Source of the DNA: an uncultured Oceanobacter sp.
Lineage (GTDB): Bacteria; Pseudomonadota; Gammaproteobacteria; Pseudomonadales; Oceanobacteraceae
Direction: 5' to 3'
Assembly (NCBI GenBank): GCA_913061185.1
Contig: CAJXTI010000007.1
Location: forward strand, 39,307-103,306
DNA: 64,000 nucleotides
Position 1 is the first letter of the stretch, and the number at the start of each line of letters is the position of its first letter. Of the stretch, positions 38,310 to 45,701 are shown piece by piece. A program made the translations under genes and the position numbers. The notes under the pieces are model-generated. The model was not told the DNA's origin, did not search any database, and was given only the letters and a program-made list of their open reading frames with translations.

Positions 38310-38343
38310 TTAACCTACGATAATCAATGTTATCGTTGGTTAA
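38310..38343. other. Probable TnpS recombination core (resolution site)
   Basis: A 14-bp inverted repeat (TTAACCTACGATAA and TTATCGTTGGTTAA, one mismatch) surrounds a 6-bp spacer TCAATG. This is the arm-spacer-arm form of tyrosine-recombinase crossover sites. It lies between divergent tnpT and tnpS, where Tn4651-type elements have their resolution site built on an inverted-repeat core. Confidence 0.7.
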
Positions 38344-38421
38344 TGGATTGAGCCTTAAATTTTCGACTTGTAACACCGGTACATAGCTGCCTTTTCAGCG
38401 ACGCCGAGAGGAGACCTATTC

Positions 38422-39435
38422 ATGAACAGCAAATCGCCAAAAATGGTCACTGAACCGTCATTACGTAATGAACATTCGAGACTGGTTGCACGCCAGGAAG
38501 CCGAGTCATTGCAGCAATACCTCCAGGCAGCCACATCCGACAACACCCGCAGAGCCTATCGGTCGGCCATCCGGCAGTTTGAAAAATGGGGTGGTCGCCT
38601 TCCGACGGTTCGGGACACCGTGGTGCGCTACCTGCTGGCCCGAGCCGAATCACTCAATCCGCGGACCCTGGATCTGCACCTCACTGCGATCAGCCAGTGG
38701 CACCATTATCAGGGACTGGGTGATCCTGTTCGCGATCCTCTGGTGCGTAAGACCATGGATGGCATCCGTCGCACCCACGGGAAGCCCAAACGCAAAGCCA
38801 AGGCGCTGCGCCTGGAGCACATTGCCCAGATGGTGAATCACTTGCGGCAACTGCCTGACACCAAAAAGAAACAGCGGGATATCGCGCTGGTGTTGACCGG
38901 CTTTTTTGGCGCCTTTCGTCGTAGCGAATTGGTGGCCATTCAAATCGGTGATCTGGTGTGGGAACCAGAAGGACTTCTCATCCGGCTGTCTCGTTCCAAG
39001 ACCGATCAACAAGCCATGGGCTTAGTGCGAGCATTACCTTTCGGTGCACCAGGCTGCTGTCCTGCTATGGCCATGAAGAACTGGATAGAATTGGCTGATA
39101 TCAATGAAGGTCCGGTTTTTCGTCCCGTTAACCGTTGGGATAAGGTTCAACCCAAAGCACTGAATCCCGGTGGCATTAATCAATTACTCAAGACTCTGGG
39201 CAACGCCTGTCAGTTCGATTTCGTGCCGGACTTGAGCAGCCATAGCTTTCGGCGTGGCCTCTCTACATCGGCAGCGAGGGAAAAAATCGACTTTGAGTTT
39301 ATTAAGAAACAAGGCGGCTGGAAGAGCGACGCTACCGTATGGGAGTACATCGAAGAAGGACAGCAATTCACCAATAATGCCTCATTTATCCTCCTAGAAA
39401 AGTTGCAAGCGCTTATAGACAGTCAACTACAATGA
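38422..39435 (+). CDS. tnpS: Tyrosine recombinase, TnpS-like cointegrate resolvase
   Basis: 337 residues from ATG 38422 behind GGAG. An N-terminal SAM-like core-binding domain (about 25-110) precedes the catalytic domain with Arg166 (FRRSEL), Lys193, His274 and Arg277 (HSFRRG), Trp300 in the second-His position (GGWKS) and the nucleophile Tyr309 (VWEYIE). All residues needed for activity are present. TnpS recombines the core site between itself and tnpT to resolve transposition cointegrates. Its stop overlaps the next ATG (ATGA). It could instead be an integrase of an integrative element, but the KfrA-like partner favours TnpS. Confidence 0.78.
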   Translation: MNSKSPKMVTEPSLRNEHSRLVARQEAESLQQYLQAATSDNTRRAYRSAIRQFEKWGGRLPTVRDTVVRYLLARAESLNPRTLDLHLTAISQWHHYQGLGDPVRDPLVRKTMDGIRRTHGKPKRKAKALRLEHIAQMVNHLRQLPDTKKKQRDIALVLTGFFGAFRRSELVAIQIGDLVWEPEGLLIRLSRSKTDQQAMGLVRALPFGAPGCCPAMAMKNWIELADINEGPVFRPVNRWDKVQPKALNPGGINQLLKTLGNACQFDFVPDLSSHSFRRGLSTSAAREKIDFEFIKKQGGWKSDATVWEYIEEGQQFTNNASFILLEKLQALIDSQLQ

Positions 39436-40217
39436 AAAGCTGCCTTTGTAGAGATAGGGTAATGATCACAACAAATACTTTAGTGAACCCATGGCGCGGC
39501 TCAGTAGCGATAACACCAGGTATCGGTGCGTTCCTCGGCGAGTCAGGAGACAATAAGCCCCATAAACATTGGGCGCATCAAATCGCGATCGGTTTAGATG
39601 CAAACGTTGAAGTCATTTCCAGCGAAACACGGCACAAAGAAAAGGGGTTATGGATACCGGCTGGAGTTACTCATCAATTGATAATGGCCGAGGTACTGTG
39701 TATTTATATCGATCCAACCCATGATATTTGCAAAGCCTTGCTGCCTCACATAAAAAATCCGTTGATGCAACCCATTGGGACACTCCGTGAGGAATTCAAT
39801 ACAGCGTGTTTATCTCGCTTTACTGCCACGGAAAACCTTTCATTCGAACTGGAGGCTTTCGAGCGTCACTACCGGCACGATCAAACATCTGATCCAAAGA
39901 GCAGATTGAGCCACATTTTAAAAGCATTACATGCCGAAGCCATGGATGGGCGATCAATCTCTAGAGCAGAGTTGGCAAAGAAAGTTCGTCTTTCCCCAAG
40001 TCGTTTTTCCCACTGGTTTTCCGAAAGCACCGGCTTACCTTTACGCAGCTATAAAAAGTGGTTAAAACTATTAACGGGGTTTGAGTTATCACGCCAAATG
40101 TCACTCACCGATGCGGCAATTGCATCGGGATTTTCCGATCAGGCCCATTTCTGCCGGTCTGTTACCGAGGCTTTTGGCGTTTCCCCGGCAGTTATTCAAC
40201 GGCTTTTGTCAGAATAA
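39432..40217 (+). CDS. AraC-family transcriptional regulator
   Basis: 261 residues from ATG 39432, or 251 from ATG 39462, which has a better spaced GATAGGG upstream. The N-terminal half is a cupin-like effector domain (HKHWAHQIAIGL, IPAGVTHQL). The C-terminal ~100 residues are two helix-turn-helix motifs of AraC type (SISRAELAKKVRLSPSRFSH and SLTDAAIASGFSDQAHFCRS). It lies 74 bp upstream of a truncated sterol-desaturase-type gene, which may have been its target. The effector is unknown. Confidence 0.85.
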   Translation: MKSCLCRDRVMITTNTLVNPWRGSVAITPGIGAFLGESGDNKPHKHWAHQIAIGLDANVEVISSETRHKEKGLWIPAGVTHQLIMAEVLCIYIDPTHDICKALLPHIKNPLMQPIGTLREEFNTACLSRFTATENLSFELEAFERHYRHDQTSDPKSRLSHILKALHAEAMDGRSISRAELAKKVRLSPSRFSHWFSESTGLPLRSYKKWLKLLTGFELSRQMSLTDAAIASGFSDQAHFCRSVTEAFGVSPAVIQRLLSE

Positions 40218-40291
40218 ACAGCACTTTCGTTCAATGTGGCTACGTGTAAACATGAGATGCTGAACACTCTCAATCAGCGAGGAGTGTTAAA

Positions 40292-40959
40292 ATGATTCGT
40301 AGCATAACGTGGTTGGTTAGGCTCCTGTATTTGCCGTTGTTTTTGCTCGTCGGAAATGGCGTCGCTATCTATCTTGTTACCGAGGGTTTCAACCACGGTT
40401 GGCTGGTATTTTTGATCTTGGTATTTATAGGAATTTCCTTCGCCACCGAAAAACTGACACCCTATGATCGTGAGTTTAATGAACCGCAACAAGATCAGCG
40501 ACGCGATCTTCTTCACGCCTTTATGAACGAGTCACTTAATGTTATTGGCGTTGCTGTACTCCCGTTATTTGGTGGCTTGCTGGTCTTGGCACCGATATGG
40601 CCTTCCGGGTGGCCGCTGGCTTTCCAGTTACTATTGGCGATCCTCATTTCTGATGTTGGCATCACCCTGGCGCATTTTGCCAGTCATCGCCTCTCTTCAC
40701 TGTGGCGCCTTCATGCCGTTCATCACAGCGTAAAACGGCTATACGGTTTTAATGGTCTTATGAAACATCCATTGCATCAATTGATAGAAACCGTCGCAGG
40801 AACGACACCATTGCTCTTTGTAGGAGTGCCACAAAATGTCCTGATGTTGTTGGTGGTTGCAGTAGTGCTTCAGTTACTATTGCAGCACTCGAACGTGGCG
40901 TATTTTACTGGACCGCTGAGGAGGGTTCTCGCAATCAACGCGGTGCATCGTTTCCACCA
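40292..40959 (+). pseudogene. Sterol desaturase / fatty acid hydroxylase family gene cut by a transposon
   Basis: About 223 residues of a membrane-bound di-iron enzyme are left. Several hydrophobic helices surround the first two histidine boxes, HFASH and HAVHH. The third box begins HRFH at the very end, where the inverted repeat of the lead-resistance transposon starts; the frame then runs 12 more codons into transposon DNA and stops at 40996. The missing 3' part is not found on the far side of the transposon. Loss of the third His box should abolish activity. The original substrate is unknown. Confidence 0.85.
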
Positions 40960-40999
40960 GGGGTCGCCTCAGAAAACGGAAAATAAAGCACGCTAAGCC
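40960..40999 (+). repeat. Left terminal inverted repeat of the pbr transposon
   Basis: 40 bp beginning GGGGTCGCCTCAGAAAACGG. It matches the complement of 48668-48707 except at position 8 (C here, T in the other end). Confidence 0.95.
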
Positions 41000-41004
41000 C
41001 TTAC

Positions 41005-41445
41005 TTACCCAGATGTTTGACTGTTCGTGGCACTTTCACCATGGCAATTGCAATTGCCCAACCCTTGCAAAATGCCGCACGCCTCTACAGATCGAGAGCC
41101 AGAACACTTCTCGCGCAAATCAACCAAGTGCCGTTTTAACTGCAACAGCGCGGACACACGCATTTCCACCTGTTGAATATGGGCCTCCAGCAGCGTGTTG
41201 ACCTCCCCACAGTCCTGCATCGGGTTGTCTCGCAGACCCAGCAATGCGCGAATCTCGCTCAACGTCATCTCGAGCGAACGGCAATGACGGATGAATTGCA
41301 AGCGCTCAATGTGCGCCTCACCGTACAGCCGGAAGTTGCCACCGCTTCGCGCTGGCTTCGGCAGTAGCCCTTCCTTCTCGTAGTAGCGGATGGTCACGAC
41401 CTCGCACCCAGAGCGCTTGGCGAGGTCGCCAATTCTGATTTCCAT
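41005..41445 (-). CDS. pbrR: Pb(II)/Cd(II)-responsive MerR-family regulator PbrR
   Basis: 146 residues. An N-terminal MerR helix-turn-helix (IGDLAKRSGCEVVTIRYYEK) is followed by the dimer helix and a metal site with Cys79, Cys114 and Cys123. Cys14 and a C-terminal CNC pair (132, 134) also occur in PbrR of Cupriavidus. It diverges from pbrA, with the 19-bp-spaced operator-promoter in the 85-bp gap. Metal binding twists the promoter to allow transcription of pbrA. Confidence 0.92.
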   Translation of the reverse strand: MEIRIGDLAKRSGCEVVTIRYYEKEGLLPKPARSGGNFRLYGEAHIERLQFIRHCRSLEMTLSEIRALLGLRDNPMQDCGEVNTLLEAHIQQVEMRVSALLQLKRHLVDLREKCSGSRSVEACGILQGLGNCNCHGESATNSQTSG

Positions 41446-41466
41446 GCATCAATCTCCAATTATCAC

Positions 41467-41497
41467 TTGACTCTATAGTGACTATAGAGATTTTAAT
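41467..41497 (+). promoter_or_regulatory. MerR-type promoter/operator of pbrA
   Basis: TTGACT (41467-41472), a 19-bp spacer, then TTTAAT (41492-41497). The dyad CTCTATAG-TGA-CTATAGAG (41471-41489) fills the overlong spacer, as expected for activation by DNA distortion. Confidence 0.9.
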
Positions 41498-41530
41498 GGA
41501 GGCTGAATAGAAGATTTTCAGGAGTTACTC

Positions 41531-43936
41531 ATGAGCGAATGCGCTTCAAAGGGGTGTGGCTGCACGACTGAGCCGATCATCCAACCCACGGCACCGGCCC
41601 CGCTGGCAACCGGATCGGCTCAAGCGGTGTACCGCATCGAGAACATGGATTGCCCGACCGAAGAGGCGCTGATCCGAAGCAAACTGGCCGGTCTGGCGGG
41701 GGTGGCGGGTCTTGAATTCAACCTGATGCAACGTACCTTGGCCGTGCGACACGAATTGCCTTCGTTGTCTCCCGTCGAGCAGGCGCTGAAGGCCATCGGC
41801 ATGCAAGCTGTGCGCATGGATCAGGCGTCGGCCGAGCAGACGACCAAGCTGTCCATTGCCAAGATGGATTGCCCGACCGAAGAGACGTTGATCCGCAACA
41901 AGCTCGGCACCGTGGCCGGTGTTGCTGATCTCGATTTCAACCTGATGCAGCGCACGCTGTCGGTACGCCATGCGAACCAGGTTCTGCCAGACGTGCTCGT
42001 GGCACTGCAAGCGCTTGGATTCGAGGCGCAGGTCGTGGACACGGCAGAGGTCGCATCTCCATCCGCCGCCCCTGTGACCACGCCGACCAACTGGTGGCCG
42101 CTGGGCATCTCCTTGGTCACTGCATCGGCGGCCGAGGCGGTCTACTGGCTCCACAACGGCAATCACTGGTCGGTTGTCGTTCTGGCGCTTGTCGCGGTCT
42201 TCACGGGTGGCCTCTCCACCTACAAGAAGGGGTGGATTGCGCTCAAGAACCGTAATCTCAACATGAACGCCCTCATGTCGATTGCGGTCACGGGTGCCAT
42301 GTTGATCGGCCACTGGCCCGAAGCGGCAATGGTGATGGTACTGTTCGCGCTGGCCGAGGTAATCGAAGCCAAATCGCTGGATCGCGCTCGTAACGCTATC
42401 CGTGGCCTGCTCGACCTGACCCCGGAACAGGCCACGGTACAGCAGGCTGACGGCACATGGCGCGAGGTGGGCGCCAAGCAAATCACCATCGGCGCCCGCG
42501 TCCGGGTCAAACCAGGTGAGCGCATCGCCCTTGATGGTGAGGTGCTGGAAGGCCGCTCTGCCGTCAACCAAGCCCCGATCACGGGTGAAAGCCTCCCGGT
42601 CGAAAAATCCCCCGGTGATTCGGTGTTCGCTGGCACGATCAACGAATCCGGCTCGTTCGAGTACCGCGTCACCGCCTTGGCCAACAACTCCACTTTGGCC
42701 CGGATCATTCACGCGGTAGAGGCTGCGCAAGGTAGTCGTGCGCCGACTCAGCGTTTTGTCGATCAGTTCGCCCGCTGGTACACCCCCGTTGTATTCGGCG
42801 TTGCCATCGCCGTCGCGTTGTTGCCGCCGCTGTTCATGGGTGCGGCATGGCTCGACTGGATCTACCGTGCATTGGTTCTGCTGGTGGTCGCCTGCCCGTG
42901 CGCACTGGTGATCTCTACACCGGTCAGCATCGTCAGCGGCCTGGCCGCCGCCGCCCGCCACGGCATTCTCATCAAAGGTGGCGTCTATCTGGAAGAAGGC
43001 CGCAAGCTGCGCTGGCTGGCTCTGGACAAGACCGGCACGATCACGCACGGCAAGCCCGCACAGACCGACTTTGTCACATGGGGCAATGCACTCGCCTCGG
43101 ACAGCCGCAGCATCGCTGCCAGTCTGGCGGCCCGCTCGGACCATCCTGTATCCAAGGCGGTGGCACAGGCCGCGCAGACGGACGGGGTTGCCTTGCTCGA
43201 CGTGGCCGAATTCAACGCGCTGCCCGGTCGGGGTGTGCAGGGCCAAATCAACGGTGAAACCTACCATCTTGGCAACCAGCGGATGCTAGAAGAGCTGGGG
43301 CAGCGTACTCCCGAGCTGGAACAGCGCATCGCGGCGCTGGAAACCATGGGTAAAACTGTCGTGATGTTGGTCAGCGCAAAAGGGGTTCATGCCTTATTTG
43401 CCGTAGCGGACACCATCAAGGAAAGCAGCAGGAGCGCCATTGCCGAGCTTCATGCACTGGGCATCAACACCATGATGCTGACCGGCGACAACCCCCACAC
43501 GGCACAGGCCATTGCCGCACAAGCCGGGATCGACCGTGCGCAAGGCAATCTGCTCCCAGACGACAAACTGCGCGAAGTTGAGCTACTGGCCATAAAGGGC
43601 AAGGTCGGCATGGTCGGTGATGGCATCAACGATGCCCCGGCCTTGGCGCGTGCGGACATCGGCTTTGCCATGGGAGCGGCTGGCACAGATACCGCCATCG
43701 AGACCGCTGACGTGGCCCTGATGGACGACAACCTGGGCAAGATTCCGACCTTCGTGCGCCTGTCGCGTGCGACGGCGCAGGTGCTGATGCAAAACATTGT
43801 GCTGGCCCTTGGCATCAAGGCAGTATTTCTGGTGCTGACCTTCACGGGTCAAGCGACCATGTGGATGGCGGTGTTTGCTGATATGGGGGCCAGCTTGCTC
43901 GTCGTTGGCAATGGCTTGAGGCTGTTGCGCAAATGA
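41531..43936 (+). CDS. pbrA: Lead/cadmium/zinc-exporting P1B-type ATPase PbrA
   Basis: 801 residues. After a Cys-rich start (CASKGCGC), two heavy-metal-associated domains each carry MDCPTEE (Cys41 and Cys114). The P-type core follows, with TGES (actuator), the CPC metal site at 455-457, phosphorylated Asp499 in DKTGTIT, and GDGINDAPAL. It pumps Pb(II), Cd(II) and Zn(II) out of the cytoplasm. It lies under the PbrR promoter and overlaps the next gene by 4 bp. Confidence 0.94.
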   Translation: MSECASKGCGCTTEPIIQPTAPAPLATGSAQAVYRIENMDCPTEEALIRSKLAGLAGVAGLEFNLMQRTLAVRHELPSLSPVEQALKAIGMQAVRMDQASAEQTTKLSIAKMDCPTEETLIRNKLGTVAGVADLDFNLMQRTLSVRHANQVLPDVLVALQALGFEAQVVDTAEVASPSAAPVTTPTNWWPLGISLVTASAAEAVYWLHNGNHWSVVVLALVAVFTGGLSTYKKGWIALKNRNLNMNALMSIAVTGAMLIGHWPEAAMVMVLFALAEVIEAKSLDRARNAIRGLLDLTPEQATVQQADGTWREVGAKQITIGARVRVKPGERIALDGEVLEGRSAVNQAPITGESLPVEKSPGDSVFAGTINESGSFEYRVTALANNSTLARIIHAVEAAQGSRAPTQRFVDQFARWYTPVVFGVAIAVALLPPLFMGAAWLDWIYRALVLLVVACPCALVISTPVSIVSGLAAAARHGILIKGGVYLEEGRKLRWLALDKTGTITHGKPAQTDFVTWGNALASDSRSIAASLAARSDHPVSKAVAQAAQTDGVALLDVAEFNALPGRGVQGQINGETYHLGNQRMLEELGQRTPELEQRIAALETMGKTVVMLVSAKGVHALFAVADTIKESSRSAIAELHALGINTMMLTGDNPHTAQAIAAQAGIDRAQGNLLPDDKLREVELLAIKGKVGMVGDGINDAPALARADIGFAMGAAGTDTAIETADVALMDDNLGKIPTFVRLSRATAQVLMQNIVLALGIKAVFLVLTFTGQATMWMAVFADMGASLLVVGNGLRLLRK

Positions 43937-45012
43937 GCTGGAAATTCTTTCTCTACGACTGGGGTGGTCTGAACATCGCGTTGTTCCAAGCCATCAACAT
44001 GAGCACACCTGCAGCGCTGGAACCGCTGGCATCGTTCTTCAACCTTGTGATAGGCAACTACTGGACTGCACCACTGATGCTCTTGGCGATGTGGGGATGG
44101 TCAAAGTCGGCACCTGACCCAACGCGGGCCGATGCCATCCGGTACAGACTCAGAGTCTTTAGCGTGGCCTTTGCGTTGGCATTTCTCGTCGCCACCATCT
44201 TGAAGCTATGGATCGACTTTCCACGCCCGCCTGCCGTTTTTGGCGACATGGTGCGCGTTATCGGGGGCATCGAACGACACTACAGCCTGCCCAGCGGGCA
44301 TGCCACCTATGCCGCGCTGGTGGTCGGCGCGCTCTGGCCTTTGATAGGCCGTCGTGGCCGCATCGGCTTGGTGTTGTACGCCGCATTGGTCGGTTGGTCA
44401 CGCATCGCAGCCGGAATGCACTTTCCTGCCGATGTGCTGGCGGGGTGGGTACTTGGATTGAGTTGCACGGCGCTCGCCGGGTGGCTGATGCCGCTGGCCG
44501 CCCCTGTGTGGCAATCGGCTCGCCGCACATCGACTTGGGTCTGGTTCGCAGTGGCCGCCAGTGCTGTCATGACCGATCAGCTCGCAAAGTTCGCCATCAC
44601 CCGCACGTTTGCCTACGGTGAACAGGTCGAAGTCACGCCCTTCTTCAACTTCGTCCATGTCCTGAATCCCGGCGCGGCATTCAGCTTTCTGGCGAACGCT
44701 GGCGGCTGGCAACGTTACTTTTTCATCACGCTGGGCCTGGTCGTTTCTGCTTGGCTGGGACGCATGCTGTGCCAGCAATTGCCCCGTCTCGAAGCGATGG
44801 GATACAGCCTGATCCTCGGCGGTGCGCTGGGCAATGTCGCGGATCGTGTGCTGCGTGGACAGGTTGTTGATTTCCTTGACTTCCATTGGCGACTTGCGCA
44901 CTGGCCCGCCTTCAACCTCGCTGATGTGGCGATAACTATCGGAGCGCTCTGCCTGTTCTTGACGGTTGTACCGAAAAGCAGTAAAGGCACAGAGGCCGAG
45001 GTGTCCGGTTAA
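43933..45012 (+). CDS. pbrBC: PbrB-PbrC fusion: undecaprenyl-PP phosphatase plus signal peptidase II
   Basis: 359 residues, two enzymes in one chain. Residues ~1-180 are a PAP2 phosphatase with KLWIDFPRP, PSGH (120-123) and Arg157/His163/Asp167. Residues ~205-355 are an LspA-type signal peptidase with catalytic Asp304 (GNVADR) and Asp331 (NLADVAI). In lead resistance PbrB releases phosphate that traps exported Pb(II), and PbrC is linked to lipoprotein processing. Separate in Cupriavidus, they are fused in several mobile pbr operons. Its ATG overlaps the pbrA stop. Confidence 0.92.
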   Translation: MSWKFFLYDWGGLNIALFQAINMSTPAALEPLASFFNLVIGNYWTAPLMLLAMWGWSKSAPDPTRADAIRYRLRVFSVAFALAFLVATILKLWIDFPRPPAVFGDMVRVIGGIERHYSLPSGHATYAALVVGALWPLIGRRGRIGLVLYAALVGWSRIAAGMHFPADVLAGWVLGLSCTALAGWLMPLAAPVWQSARRTSTWVWFAVAASAVMTDQLAKFAITRTFAYGEQVEVTPFFNFVHVLNPGAAFSFLANAGGWQRYFFITLGLVVSAWLGRMLCQQLPRLEAMGYSLILGGALGNVADRVLRGQVVDFLDFHWRLAHWPAFNLADVAITIGALCLFLTVVPKSSKGTEAEVSG

Positions 45013-45141
45013 GCTATACCCTAACCTGATGTCAGATGCTTGGCGCAAAGCACGTCAGAATAGAGTTGTAGTTTGTATTTATTGACACAAGCCGCCAAGG
45101 GTAATAGATTTCATCCTGACACTTTTACCTTTGGAGGCATC
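45013..45141 (+). other. Likely res region of the pbr transposon
   Basis: 129 bp between pbrBC and tnpR, where Tn21-branch elements keep their three-subsite res. Short TGTCAG / CGTCAGA / CTGACA-like motifs recur. The tnpR ribosome-binding site (GGAGG) ends it. Subsites were not mapped in detail. Confidence 0.5.
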
Positions 45142-45699
45142 TTGCAAGGTCAACGTATCGGCTATATCCGCGTCAGCAGCTTCGACCAGAACCCTGATCG
45201 GCAACTGGAGCAAATCGAAGTCGGTAAGGTATTCACCGATAAGGCTTCCGGCAAGGACACGCAACGTCCCGAACTTGAAAGGCTGCTGGCCTTTGTGCGC
45301 GAGGGCGACACCGTGGTGGTGCACAGCATGGACAGGTTGGCACGCAATCTCGATGACCTGCGCCGCATCGTTCAGGGGCTGACACAACGGGGCGTGCGGA
45401 TGGAGTTTGTCAAAGAAGGGCTGGCGTTCACCGGCGATGACTCACCGATGGCCAATTTGATGCTGTCGGTCATGGGGGCTTTTGCGGAGTTCGAGCGCGC
45501 ACTGATCCGCGAACGCCAGCGCGAGGGAATCGTGCTGGCCAAGCAGCGCGGTGCCTACCGGGGACGAAAGAAATCGCTGAACAGCGAACAAATTGCCAAG
45601 TTGAAACAGCGAGTCGCGGCAGGCGATCAAAAAACCTTGGTGGCCCGTGACTTCGGCATCAGTCGCGAAACCTTGTACCAGTACCTGCGGGAAGACTGA
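45142..45699 (+). CDS. tnpR: Serine resolvase TnpR
   Basis: 185 residues from TTG 45142, which has GGAGG at the right distance; the frame opens at 45073 but the added part overlaps the res region. The N-terminal catalytic domain begins [15 protein letters not shown], with the nucleophile Ser in RVSS, and has [15 protein letters not shown] and [16 protein letters not shown]. The C-terminal helix-turn-helix is [17 protein letters not shown]. It resolves cointegrates at res. tnpA begins 2 bp after its stop. Confidence 0.93.
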   Translation: MQGQRIGYIRVSSFDQNPDRQLEQIEVGKVFTDKASGKDTQRPELERLLAFVREGDTVVVHSMDRLARNLDDLRRIVQGLTQRGVRMEFVKEGLAFTGDDSPMANLMLSVMGAFAEFERALIRERQREGIVLAKQRGAYRGRKKSLNSEQIAKLKQRVAAGDQKTLVARDFGISRETLYQYLRED

Positions 45700-45701
45700 T
45701 C

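Noticed and set aside
41546..43267. 573-codon open frame antisense to pbrA
   Set aside because: Such frames arise by chance in GC-rich coding DNA; the sense strand encodes a complete P-type ATPase.
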